DNA from: Culex pipiens pallens
Lineage: Eukaryota > Arthropoda > Insecta > Diptera > Culicidae
Direction: 5' to 3'
Assembly: GCF_016801865.2 (NCBI RefSeq)
Contig: NC_068937.1
Location: forward strand, 96,473,278-96,537,277
Length of the DNA: 64,000 nucleotides
Shown here piece after piece: positions 24,296-34,867 of the stretch. Under the pieces are notes generated by a model that saw only the letters and a list, made by a program, of their open reading frames with translations, was not told where the DNA came from and did not search any database. A program made the translations under genes and the position numbers. The first letter of the stretch is position 1; the number at the start of each line of letters is the position of its first letter.

Positions 24296-25330
24296 AACGG
24301 CCCGAGCGGTTAAGGCTTTCAGGATTTTTGTGATATTTACTTGTAGAGTCAAAACAGATCAGTAAACTTCACTTATCTGTATATTACACTTTTTAAAGAT
24401 AACATTTTTGCGGTAACACTCTCAACTTTTACGCGCACGATCACATCACTCAACTATTTGTTGCTAATTTCATTAAGACCTTCGTCGAGCCAATTCTCTA
24501 CGTTGAAGCCAGACTTGTCCTCCAGACCTCTTCGCCGAACCATGCCAGACCCGAACTCCTAAGTCCCGGGTGGACTCTTCACGGCGGCTAAGTCCCGGCG
24601 GACTCTTCACAGCGGCTAAGTCCCGGCGGACTCTTCACAGCGGCTAAGTCCCGGCGGACTTTTCACAGCGGCTAAGTCCCGGCGGACTTTTCACAGCGGC
24701 TAAGTCCCGGCGGACTCTTCACAGCGGCTAAGTCCCGGCGGACTCTTCACAGCGGCTAAGTCCCGGCGGACTCTTCACAGCGGCTAAGTCCCGGCGGACT
24801 CTTCACAGCGGCTAAGTCCCGGCGGACTCTTCACAGCGGCTAAGTCCCGGCGGACTCTTCACAGCGGCTAAGTCCCGGCGGACTCTTCACAGCGGCTAAG
24901 TCCCGGCGGACTCTTCACAGCGGCTAAGTCCCGGCGGACTCTTCACAGCGGCTCAGTCCCGGCGGACTGCGGCCTCCACCGCTAAGTCCGGCTGGACTGG
25001 GGCCTCTGCTACTGGTGGCTGCTGGCGGGTCCGGCTGGTCTGGGGCTTCTTCAGGATCTGGAACTGGACTGGGCTTGAACTGGCTGGAACTGACTGGAAC
25101 TAACTGGAACTAACTGACTTCCTCAAGAATTTTTGGGTTTTTATAGTCAGTCCCCGAAAACTCTACTAAATTTTGTTCTGCTAAAAGTGGTCCGTTTCGA
25201 TGAGAAGCATCGATGAACCTCATGAATTAAATTATGCAGACCTCTGCAATTCTTCATGACTTTCCGTATGGTGTAGTGAGTACACCTCAAATTCGGAAGT
25301 CATGGGTTCGAACCATTGTCGTGAACCTTT
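24296..25330 (+). other. Unclassified composite with tRNA-like motifs and a 28-bp satellite
   Basis: Begins near a tRNA-like A-box string (24299-24317) and ends near a second tRNA-like stretch (TATGGTGTAGTGAGTACACC and a B box GGGTTCGAACC at 25265-25318). Between them lie the GC-rich 28-bp array and, at 25030-25110, a decayed CTGGAACTGA repeat. It may be a SINE or LTR-type element, but no TSD or coding region supports a class. Confidence 0.35.
24560..24970 (+). repeat. 28-bp GC-rich satellite, about 15 units
   Basis: The unit reads AAGTCCCGGCGGACTCTTCA followed by CAGCGGCT. Nearly all copies are identical; two carry TTTTCAC for TCTTCAC, and the first and last are divergent. It contrasts strongly with the AT-rich surroundings. 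There are no unique spacers, so it is not a CRISPR array. Confidence 0.96.
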
Positions 25331-25744
25331 AAATTATGTTATTGGAATATCAAAATTATGTTCCTAAAATATTCTCAAAATTGTTGGTCAATAATGAGAA
25401 GGTCGAATTCTCCATTGATCAAACATGCCAATGAATTTGGTTAAGCCACACCCTCAATTTCCCCTGTGGGATAACATCGCACATTCATAATTGAAAGCTT
25501 AACCATTTTTTTGATTGCCTAACAATTGGCGAAATTTAATAAAGGGCTTTTCAGGTGAGGATGACTCATGATCCACACCTGTACATAAGCTTAATTATTT
25601 GTCGCGCAACGCGAGTCGACGGGTAAAATTATTTATGCTTGCGTAAGCGCGCATGGTCAGAACTGTGGTGAGGTTCGAAAAATGGACAAATTTAATGATT
25701 TAAATTTGAGGTCGCTGCACTGATTTGTTTTTTTTTTATTTTAA
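25331..25744. other. No gene seen
   Basis: AT-rich sequence with a short balanced part at 25.6 kb. Nothing recognised. Confidence 0.45.
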
Positions 25745-28045
25745 ATCCTACCCAGTGAAAAAAAAAAACAAAATAATATTTCATGTCGTATAAAAGTGTA
25801 AACTTCGACAAATGTATACATTTAGCACATTTTCGAAGCTTCAGTCTTTATTGAGGTAATATTACATCATAAAAGGAGTAATGCTAAGCAGGGCTGTGGA
25901 GTCGGAGTCGGAGTCGGAGCCGGAGTCGGTGGAGTCGGGTCTTTTTGGGGACCTGGAGTCGGAGTCGGAGTCGGAGTCGTCAAAACTCGAACAGCTGGAG
26001 TCGGAGTCGGAGCCGGAGTCGGCTAAATTTTAAGAGCTGGAGTCGGAGTCGGAGTCGGAGCCGAAGATTTCTGGTAACCCGGAGTCGGAGTCGGAGCCGG
26101 AGTTATCTTAAATTTAACAAAAAATATGTTTTTTTATTATTCAGTATTTCCTATAGAACAGCTTAATTTACAAAACATCTTATATTTTTAATTGATTTAT
26201 CAGATCAGTTTTTGAAACTTTTTATTGTGATTGAAAAGCTCTAATTGTGTTATTACACTATAATCACTAAATGATAACCTCTTACCCAAGTATGTAGTAT
26301 CATAATTTAAAAAATAATAAAAAATATTGGTTATGTAGTCAGACATATCTCATTGATTCTTGAATGCTTCCTTTTTCCTATTTTTATGTGCCTTTTCAGT
26401 TCAAATTTGACCAAATTTCATCCAGTTATTTCTGAAAAAAGTACACACACAGTCATCTTTTACCCCGATAGCATATGTCTTGGAAGTTTTAAGTTAAATC
26501 ATTTTTTAGGAAAAAATTACGAGGTACATAAAAAGATTAAAAATAGTAATCACTGTTTTTGCAAATCGAAAAAAGTCACTGACAGTTTAACTTTTGTAAC
26601 AAATAATCAACGATAATAACAATCTCTTACTTGGAACTCAACATGCGCATTTTGTTTATAACTGAGTACAAGAAAATCAAAGTGTTGCATTTAAAATAAT
26701 TGAAACTAACAAAAAATATCAAAACATGTTGCAACAAATTTTGAAATAATCATTGATTGTTGATGTTGATTTTTGGTAAACTATTTTGATATCGTTGCAA
26801 ATTATCGTTGAACAAATCTCAAGAATTCAGTACAAAAATGAACTAATAAAAAAATTTGTAGAACAAAATATAGGATTTTAATTTATTTTTTCAAATATTA
26901 TTAAAAAACACAAAATCAAAATATTATCAACTGGTACGAATTTTCTCATACTGTTTGTCCCACGCCAATATGACGGAAGGTGATAATCATTGCACATCAA
27001 TGTACCTTAAAAAAATGAAATATTTGTGACCTAGAAAATATTTTACTTGTGGATATTTGTTTTTTATTATATTTTAAGTTTTTTCATATAGTTTGATGGA
27101 GGCGCAAGATCATTCATAAAGCTTCGTTTTAGGTGAAGATTTTAGAAGTATCGTGCGCCTCCTTTTCAAAGCATACAATTTTAAAATTAAAATAAATTAA
27201 AAATTTCCAGGGTAAAATATTTTCCTTGTCACAGATATTTGAAAAGGACATTGTTTCGATACATTGATTTGCAATAATAATCTCCTTCAGCCATGGCGTG
27301 ATGTCCATGTACGTCTTAAAAAAAACAAAAAAAATGTTTCGTTTAAAATTGTCATTTAAAAACAAGGTGCCTGTCACTGTGCTACTTACAAATGTCAGCC
27401 TGAATGTGAGCAAATTGAATTTTAATGTTCAATAGATCATTAAGGCCAGGTTTCTTTTAGTGATTCATTTAAAAATAACAATTTAATATTTAAATTTATT
27501 AGCCTTGAACAAAAATATTTTCAAATTTGAGGTTAAGTAAATAAATCCAAATTTACTTACAAAACTGTTCTTCTCAAAATGCCTCTAAAACTGAAGATAT
27601 TTTTTGATTTCTGCTTCCATAACGTATAAAACTTGTTACCTAGAAACTTTTTTTCCGTTTATTTTCTTTACTTTACTTTTACTTAACTTATTTTTCTTGA
27701 GAAAAACATGACGCTTAGAGAGTATTTAAATAATCCTTTTATCAATGTTTTAAAAATAATTAACTAATAATAGTTAACTAACTTTTGAAACATTTAACAA
27801 TATGTGGAGTCGGAGTCGGAGTCGGAGCCAACCATTTGTTGAAAGCTGGAGTCGGAGTTGGAGTCGGAGTCGGCTAGAGTTGGTAGGCCGGAGTCGGAGT
27901 CGGAGTCGGAGCCAATCATTTGTTGAAAGCCGGAGCCGGAGTCGGAGTCGGAGTCGGCTAATCTGAGAAAGCCGGAGTCGGAGTCGGAGTCGGAGTCGTT
28001 TGAAATATGACCCGACTCCGCAGCCCTGATGCTAAGAAAAAAGTA
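25745..28045. repeat. Older CAGTRAAAA-type MITE copy split by a hAT-like element
   Basis: 25745-25888 shares CAGTGAAAAA, GTGTAAAC and TTGAGGTAATATTACATCAT with the MITE at 23790-23986. It is interrupted at 25889 by the hAT-like element, and the interior resumes after 28036. The right end is not well defined. Confidence 0.5.
25889..28028. mobile_element. hAT-like non-autonomous element with GGAGTC/GACTCC ends, copy 2 (2.14 kb)
   Basis: Ends read CAGGGCTGTGGAGTCGG and, in complement on the right, CAGGGCTGCGGAGTCGG. A perfect 8-bp duplication ATGCTAAG flanks it (25881-25888 and 28029-28036). GGAGTC arrays occupy 25894-26105 and 27804-28000. The core matches copy 1 in reverse orientation: the stretch at 26219-26285 (TTTATTGTGATTGAAAAGCTC onward, interrupted) corresponds to the complement of 7985-8060, and ATGTTGCAACAAATTTTGAA at 26726-26745 to the complement near 7617-7636. 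No transposase ORF is seen. Confidence 0.93.
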
Positions 28046-28306
28046 AGTCATTAATATATTGCTCTACTTCGAAGCCGTTGCATCGTGTAAAAAAGTGGAC
28101 AAAGATAAGCTTGTAGGAAATTGGAGGGGCTTTCTGAATCAATACACTGACATTAAAAATTCACGTTATTTAAAGGTCATATTTGAAGGTCAGCCCAAGA
28201 TTTTTTTTTTCATAAATTTTTTTTTGCGGAAATGGTCTCACAAAAACGCAGGAAAATATTAAATAGGAATTGATTGTCCATACTATTCTACATTAAATCC
28301 CAAATA

Positions 28307-30695
28307 CAGTCATGCCTCGGTTAAGCACCACATATGGGGGATGCAAAACCGAGGCGTGCATAACTGAAGTACATAGCTTATGGGATTTGGTCTATATAGG
28401 ATACAATGGCTATAATCCTATGAAAAATCATCCAAACTACAAATAATTATGATGTTTTAGAATTAGGATGATGTCAGCTATCCATTGCAATTATAATTAC
28501 AAAAATACGTATTTTTCCTGTATTTTGAAAATGCATTTTGTTCTCAACAAAAAAAAACTTAAAATTATTGTTGTTGCAATATGGGTATCAAATGATTGAG
28601 ATTTTTTCAAACCCTACGAAAGTTTTAGCAAATTATTTTGAAAAAACTCAAAATTATCACAAAACTACGAATTTTTGAACAAGCAAAAAAACAATTTTCT
28701 GCAATATGAGTATCAAATGATTGGAATTTCATCATACATTTCGAAAGTTAGAATATTTTTTGAGAAATACTCAAAATTTTCACAAAACTACGGATTTTTG
28801 TTAAAAAAAACTTAAAATTGCAGTTTTTTTACAATATGGATATCAAATGATCGGAATTTTTTTCAAACATTTCAGAGGCTACAATTTTGTTTGAGAAATA
28901 CTCAAAATTTTCAGAAAACTACGTATTTTTGTAAAAATACTTAAAATTTCAGTTTTTTATAATATGGATAACAAATGATCGGGATTTTTTCAAAAAATTC
29001 GAAAGCTATAATATTTTTTTTTTAAATACTCAAAATTTTCACAAAACTACGTTTTTTCGAAAAAATACTTAAACTTTCAGTTTTTTACAAATGATCGGGA
29101 TTATTGAGTCGGAAAATTTATTAAATTATTTTACTTTTTGCGTTTCTCTATGTTTCGTCCCCCTTGTCTGTCGCGGGTGACCATGAAAGGCCATGATCAA
29201 CGACGACCAACTTTTTCAAAACTTTTTTTTTCGTAAAATCGCGATAACTCGTGATGTTTGCAAGCAAACTCCTTTTTTCACATATCAAAATTATTGTAAT
29301 TGTCTGCTCTACAACTTTGTAAAAAATTGTTACACTCTAAAAAATAACAATAATAACTCTAAAGTTAGAAAAAAACACGAAATTTCAAATGAAAAAATGT
29401 GTTCTAAATGGAAAAATGACTCTTCTGGGTCAATGTAGATTCGAAAATTACATTAAATTTCCCATAAAATGACATGTTCAAAAAAAATTTACAGTCGAAT
29501 AACGGAAAATGGCAGAGTTTTTAAAACTTTTTTAGTGTTGAAAAATACGTTTTTTTCGGAATTCTGAGTACGCCATTAAATCGGGCGTCTAATTTACATA
29601 AAAGTCTTCTTGACACCAAATTTCTATCTCATCACCGTTTCAGGCTGCAAATTATTGAAAAACACCTCTTTTTTCGCAAGTTCAAAAATTGAAGGGGTCG
29701 TACCGCCCCTCCGTCACGAGGTATCAAAAAACGGACCTCGGATTCGTGATCAGGGACAAAAGTTACCCATTAGGACAAAGTTTCACGCAAATCGAAGAGG
29801 GGTTCGGGCAACTGCTGTGTGAGTTGGCGGAGAATTACCCTATTAAAAAAATGTGTTATAACTTCTGAAATCTATGAAAAAATCCTGATTATTTGATACC
29901 CACATTATAAAAACTGAAATTTCGAGTATTTTTGGAAAATACGCGGTTGTGTGAAAATTTTGATCATTTTCAAAAAATGGTGTTATAATATTCGAAATCT
30001 ATGAAAAAATCCCGATCATTTGATACCCATATTGTAAAAAACTTAAATTTTTGTTACTTTCTCGAAATATGTAGTTTTGTGAAAATTTTGGGTATTTTCA
30101 AAAACGTGTGATATAGCTTTCGAAATGTATGAAAAAATGTCGAAGATTTGTTACGAACGAAGTTGACTTTATAGTTGTCGGCCACCATTGCTAGTACCAA
30201 CCACTAGTGTCTTCTTTTTTATCTACAAGTAAATACATAGCGGAATTAAAAGGAACAACTCGTCTCTTTGTATTCACAGTAATGCATTCTGCTAAAACGC
30301 TCAACCAAACCACAATCTACAAAGATTTCGCCGCCCTGGGCTCCTAAGTGTATGAAAGTGTGGCAAGGAGCGACGGCGCCGAATACCCAATTTACACAAA
30401 GAATTTTAGAGCGCCCACCGCGGGATTCGAACCAGCGACCTCTGGATTGTGAGTCCAGTGCGTGGTCCGATCGATCCACACGGGCGGGACAACGACAACG
30501 ATCATTTGATACACATTTTGCATGAGACACAATAGTTTGAGTATGTTTTCGAGAAACATTGCATTTTCAAAATACAGGAAAAATAGGATTTTTTGTGAAA
30601 ATTCTCATGTAACTATAATTGCAATGGATAGCAGACATCATCCCGGTTCCAAAACACTATAATTTTTTGAATTTTGAATGATCTTTGTCATGAAG
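28307..30695. mobile_element. Foldback element with ~120-bp tandem-repeat arms, right end truncated
   Basis: The left end CAGTCATGCCTCGGTTAAGC follows a TA and contains a hairpin (GCCTCGGTT ... AACCGAGGC), a pogo/Tigger-like look. 28430-28560 is the reverse complement of about 30540-30695. Inside the arms a unit of about 120 bp (phrases ACTCAAAATTTTCACAAAAC and ATATCAAATGATCGG) is repeated about 4.5 times at 28560-29110 and about 2.5 times inverted at 29840-30150. The middle (29110-29840) is single-copy in the window. The right terminus lacks the CAGTC hairpin, so the element is incomplete. A SINE sits in its right arm. Confidence 0.72.
30157..30490 (-). mobile_element. tRNA-derived SINE, copy 3, with an 85-bp insertion
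   Basis: Same family as 529-774 on the minus strand. An 85-bp segment (30229-30313) interrupts it and is bracketed by an 8-bp direct repeat ATCTACAA (30221-30228 and 30314-30321). Removing it gives about 241 bp. The inserted piece has no visible terminal inverted repeats, so its origin is unclear. A clean target duplication for the SINE itself is not evident. Confidence 0.85.
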
Positions 30696-32017
30696 TCAAT
30701 TTTATGAAGTGGAATTTGTCATGAAGTCAATTTTGGAACCTCTGCCTCGACTCCCATTGCAACTTTGCCATGCCAATGCACCAGACATCAGGAGAGGAGA
30801 CGAAAAAAAAAGACTATTTGAACGAGCAAAGTGAAAGGAAACCCCGGCAATTTCTGTGAGCCCGCCAAAGGGGAAATATTGACTCGACTGATAAAATGAC
30901 AAATTTCATTTTCGCAAAAATGTTACCACCGTTTTTTTCGTTTCTTATTTGCAAAGCTTTTTTCCCCCTCTCTAGTACCAAAGTTTAACCTCGGAGAGTT
31001 TGACGAATTTGAATGCAAACGACAAAACTTCTCTGGTGCCAACAGGAGCAAGTTTCATTCAATTCACCCGGAAAAACGAAATAGCGGGACTCTTCAAAAA
31101 ATTGCACGATTTCCCGGCGCAGGACCTTTTGTAATTGAAGCCTCTTCCTTTTGCGAAAAGTTGTGTAATTGAGTTATATTTTTAGCGAGTGAGCTGGCGC
31201 AAGTGACCGTTCTCCAATTATAGCAAGATAATTATGGTTGGCTTTTGGGGGGGGAGGTGCCCAGCTGGACTGGTGGGAGCGGTGGACAAATTAATTTTCC
31301 ATGACGAGCACGGAAGGGAGCGGAGTGAAAAAAAATTAATGGAAAAATGAGACAATGGGAAAAAAGTTCTGCAAAACCACTTTTCATCGCCAGGGACACT
31401 CCCGACTTGGCAAAAAAAAGGAGGAAAACGGTTTCTCTCGTTTTTTGTTTCGAAAGTTGGGCGAAAGTTTTTCCAGGACATTTTTTGTTTCTGCGTTGCT
31501 GGTAATTTGATACGTTTTAGTCACACCCTTTTTGAGTGTTTTTTCAAAAGAAGTAGCAGCAGGAAAAAAGCTTGGAAGTCTCCACTTTCGCTCTCATTTC
31601 AATTATCAGATTTTTCCCCTTAATGAAGTTTCTGTGATGATATTTCATCGTTTTTTTTTGTTTCCAACGGGTCGCTCTGGCAGTTGGATGGACGGACATT
31701 CTTAAGTGGCGAGTTGATGGTGATAATGCTGGGAATAAAAAAAAAAGGAAAGAGCAAGCATAAGGAGCTCCCAAATGATAATTATGTTCCGGCCAAATTG
31801 GCCAATTAGCGCTGATTTAAGAGGAAAAATGATGATGTCGTTTATCCGAGGATAATGATTCCAGGAGATATTGACACTTGAGCTTAATAATTCGGTATAT
31901 TCGGAAAAACACCTTTATTCAGTGTTAACAGGATGAAAATGAAGCTGGTATGCCTAAAGTTTCAATGGAGCAGTTCCATTCGAGCATTTTTTTTGCTTTT
32001 TCCTGCAATGTATTCCT
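30696..32017. other. Non-repetitive DNA, no gene seen
   Basis: Balanced composition, many A- and T-runs, and short frames without similarity. A 17-bp direct repeat (TGTCATGAAGTCAATTT) occurs at about 30687 and 30717. Confidence 0.45.
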
Positions 32018-32038
32018 TAATGGAGAACTGGGGTCTAG

Positions 32039-32318
32039 CTCATTTCCCCGAATGACATTTCCCCGAATGCCATTTCCCCGAAAATCATTTCCCCTAATTG
32101 GCCACATCCCCGAATACCACTTCCCCTATTCAGCCACATCCCCGAATGCTATTTCCCCGAATATCATTTCCCCTAATCGGCTATATCCCCGAATGCCATT
32201 TCCCCTAATCGGTCATTTCCCCGAATGCCATTTCCCTGAAGTGACACTTACGCCAATTGCCGATTATTTAAATTTTCCCGAATTTTCATATTCCCTAATC
32301 TTCATTTTCGCTAAAGCC
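32039..32318 (+). repeat. TTTCCCCGAATG minisatellite, left arm
   Basis: Units of 13-18 bp such as ATTTCCCCGAATGCC and CATTTCCCCTAATCGG, about 17 in number, degenerating to the right. The 127-codon plus-strand frame across it is repeat translation. Confidence 0.9.
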
Positions 32319-32333
32319 TTTTTCCATGACTAA

Positions 32334-33324
32334 GGCGTCATCCATAAAGTATGTCACGCTAAAATCGGCCAAAATTAACCCCCCCTCCCCCCTATGTCAC
32401 ACTTTGTCACGCTGGTTCCGATCCCCCCTTGAAAAGTACGTCACGATTTGTTGGACCCCCCCCCCCCTCCCCATCATGACTTTTTGTACAATCTTTATTA
32501 AATTTTCAAAAGGTCCTTTCTGCATAGGAAGCCCATTACTCATAGGTTGTTTTGAAAATTTGACGATTTATATATGTAGAATTATTATTTAATTCGGAGT
32601 TCAATCGAGGAAGTTTTTTTTATTTTTAAAGGTTGTGTTTGGATTTTTTTTAATTTGATTTTTAAATATGATGATTTAAGCAAATTAAATCTATTATCAA
32701 AAACTCTTTTTCTTAACGTGAAGACTTCCATCATTGTCATGATTTTTCCTTCAAAGATATAAATTTTGCGTCGCTTTCAATATTTTGACAAAATTCCTTT
32801 AACAAGTTGTTTAGAAGAGTGCCCTACACATGCTGATTCCTTTTGGTAACGATTATCCCATTCCTTGTTAAGTTATGGAAATCGTCATTAATCAATGATT
32901 GCCAACTAGGACGTCAATGACTGTGCCACAAAATTATATAATTTTTGAAGTACAATTAATTTAGATCAAAAATTCCTTCAGTGGCTTCAAGAAGGCAACA
33001 ACCGACACATGCTGATTCCTTTTGGTGCTGAAATTCGTTAAATTGAATTTAATATACAATATTTTATAGTGATGATTAATTTTCTACAAAAATGTTCAAC
33101 GGCTTCATCTTAAAGCCTTGTATTTTGTTTCATTTATGAGTAAACTTTATCAAACATTAAACTTCTTTTTAAATATAGTTTAAGACTAAATTTTCATTAT
33201 TAAAAAAAAGTCTTGCGTGACGTCACAGTCTCACGAATTCCCCCTCCCCCCCTTGTCACACTTTGTCACGCTTGCGACAACCCCCCCTCCCCCCTAGAGC
33301 GTGACGTACTTTATGGATGACGCC
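32334..33324. mobile_element. PIF/Harbinger-type MITE, long form (991 bp, TSD TAA)
   Basis: Ends start GGCGTCATCCATAAAGTA on both strands (right end in complement), followed inward by GTCACGCT and C-rich runs. A 3-bp TAA flanks each side (32331-32333 and 33325-33327). The 150-bp relative at 39999-40148 has TTA on both sides, so both copies agree with a 3-bp TWA target, typical of PIF/Harbinger. The interior contains dispersed repeat copy B (32716-33030). Non-coding. Confidence 0.88.
32716..33030 (+). repeat. Dispersed repeat, copy B
   Basis: Same sequence as 60-376, here within the long MITE 32334-33324. Confidence 0.85.
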
Positions 33325-33699
33325 TAACAGTTATTTTCTCTCTCAATTTTACCGAACAAACAGCTTTTTCGGGTATGCTGTTGATTAAATGTTGTAAATT
33401 GGGTAGTAAAGCCCTTTGTCAATTTTTATGAACAACGGTAAGAAACACGATTAAAAACCATTTCTGATAACGTTTTTTTATTTCATTTTTATGCAAAAAA
33501 AAAAGTTATTGACAAGACAACATATTTCGATGGATCAACTATGGTTTCCTTGGAACGAGCTGTCAAGTAGGAGCCGGGAAGTGAATTTTTGAAAATTGAA
33601 TTAAAAATCCATTTTAAATCCTTTTCAGTCGTTCAAAGGGTCATTTTACTTAGAAATCATTGTGAACAATAATATCAGCCTAATTTTAGGACCCAATCA

Positions 33700-33773
33700 C
33701 AGTCCAGACTCGATTATCCGAAGCCTCGATTATCCGAAGTGAAATTTTTCCGAGGCCTTCGGATAATCGAGTT
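33700..33773. repeat. pogo/Tigger-like hairpin terminus
   Basis: CAGTCCAGACTCGATTATCC begins a 21-bp stem whose complement (GGATAATCGAG) ends at about 33771. The start resembles pogo-family ends, but no matching right end or TA pair is found, so it is a solitary end or a tiny MITE. Confidence 0.5.
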
Positions 33774-34416
33774 GTTGTGTGTTCAAGAACCCAAAAATCG
33801 AATCAATGGGTACATAAGGCTTGTACAAATTTTAATTCAAGTTTTTGTTGATTATACTTTTCGCCAAATCCAAAACTAGCAATGTGAATAAAATGATCAG
33901 TGTGAACTACAGACTGTCTAGGGGAAACAGACTGGCCGATGCAAAATAAATAGGCACTGGCAACGTATGTTTTGTGCTTGCAACACTGCCAGTTTTGCTG
34001 GGCGTAAAGGGCGTTTGGTGTTTAGCGCGTTTGGATCTGTCAAACATTGGCCAAACTGTTTCCTAGACAAACTGTAGTGTGAACGGGGTTCTGTACTACG
34101 AAAATCGCACGGTATGTTTTCTGAATAATAAAAAATAACAAATCTTCTATTGCATTATTATTATCATGTCTATAAGTAAAAAGTATTTGGTTTGAGAATA
34201 TATAACAAAAAGTCTGTAACAATATTCATTGTATTTGAATTTGAACCTTTCAACACCCTTTCCCCCTAAAATGCTACGTCTGTTCTGAGTGAATCCAAAA
34301 AGAAAGTTGATCATTCAAGGCCAATACGAACCTTTCAAGAAATATTATATGTAGTTTGATGTGATAAAAATTGCCATCAATTTTTTTCTTATGAAATGCT
34401 ATTTCCGCTTGACCGC

Positions 34417-34680
34417 GTTTCGGGGAAATGGCATTCAGGGAAATGACTATTCAGGGATATGACTAATCGGGTAAGTGGCATTCGGGATTGTGGCCTATTC
34501 GGGAAAATGACTTTCGGGGATGTGGACGATTAGGGGAAATGGGAAATTCGGGTAAATGGAATTCGGGGAAATGACTATTAGGGGAAGTGTCTTTTCGGGG
34601 AAGTGGCATTCGGGGAAATGTCCCTTCGGTTATATGGGTTTCGGGGAAATTTCATAGATTCGGAGAACTGTCATTTCTAC
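34417..34680 (-). repeat. TTTCCCCGAATG minisatellite, right (inverted) arm
   Basis: Reverse-complement form, GGCATTCGGGGAAATG, with about 15 degenerate units. It pairs with 32039-32318 to make the foldback arms. Confidence 0.9.
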
Positions 34681-34867
34681 CACTCGAATCCAGTGCTCCA
34701 TTAGCATAGCTGTGTAATTAAATCAATTTACTCATTTACATACAAACCACTTTAGATCAACCCCTTTCTCGGTAAATTCTGCTAGAAATGCTACCAGATG
34801 GAATCAAACTTTTCGTCATTATTCACTGTTCACATTTATTTTATTTACTTCAAATTGTTTTACATTT

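Larger units (their letters stand above)
32020..34701. mobile_element. Foldback element with TTTCCCCGAATG minisatellite arms (2.68 kb)
   Basis: The left end ATGGAGAACTGG and the complement of the right end, ATGGAGCACTGG, are inverted copies next to TA on both sides (32018-32019 and 34702-34703). The left arm (32039-32318) is a degenerate array of TTTCCCCGAATGCCA-type units. The right arm (34417-34680) is the same array in reverse complement. The interior holds a PIF-type MITE (32334-33324), a pogo-like hairpin (33700-33773) and AT-rich sequence. The boundaries rest on a short TIR and a TA duplication, so confidence is moderate. Confidence 0.68.

Noticed and set aside
24560..24970. CRISPR array
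   Set aside because: Direct 28-bp tandem repeats without unique spacers, in a eukaryotic setting.
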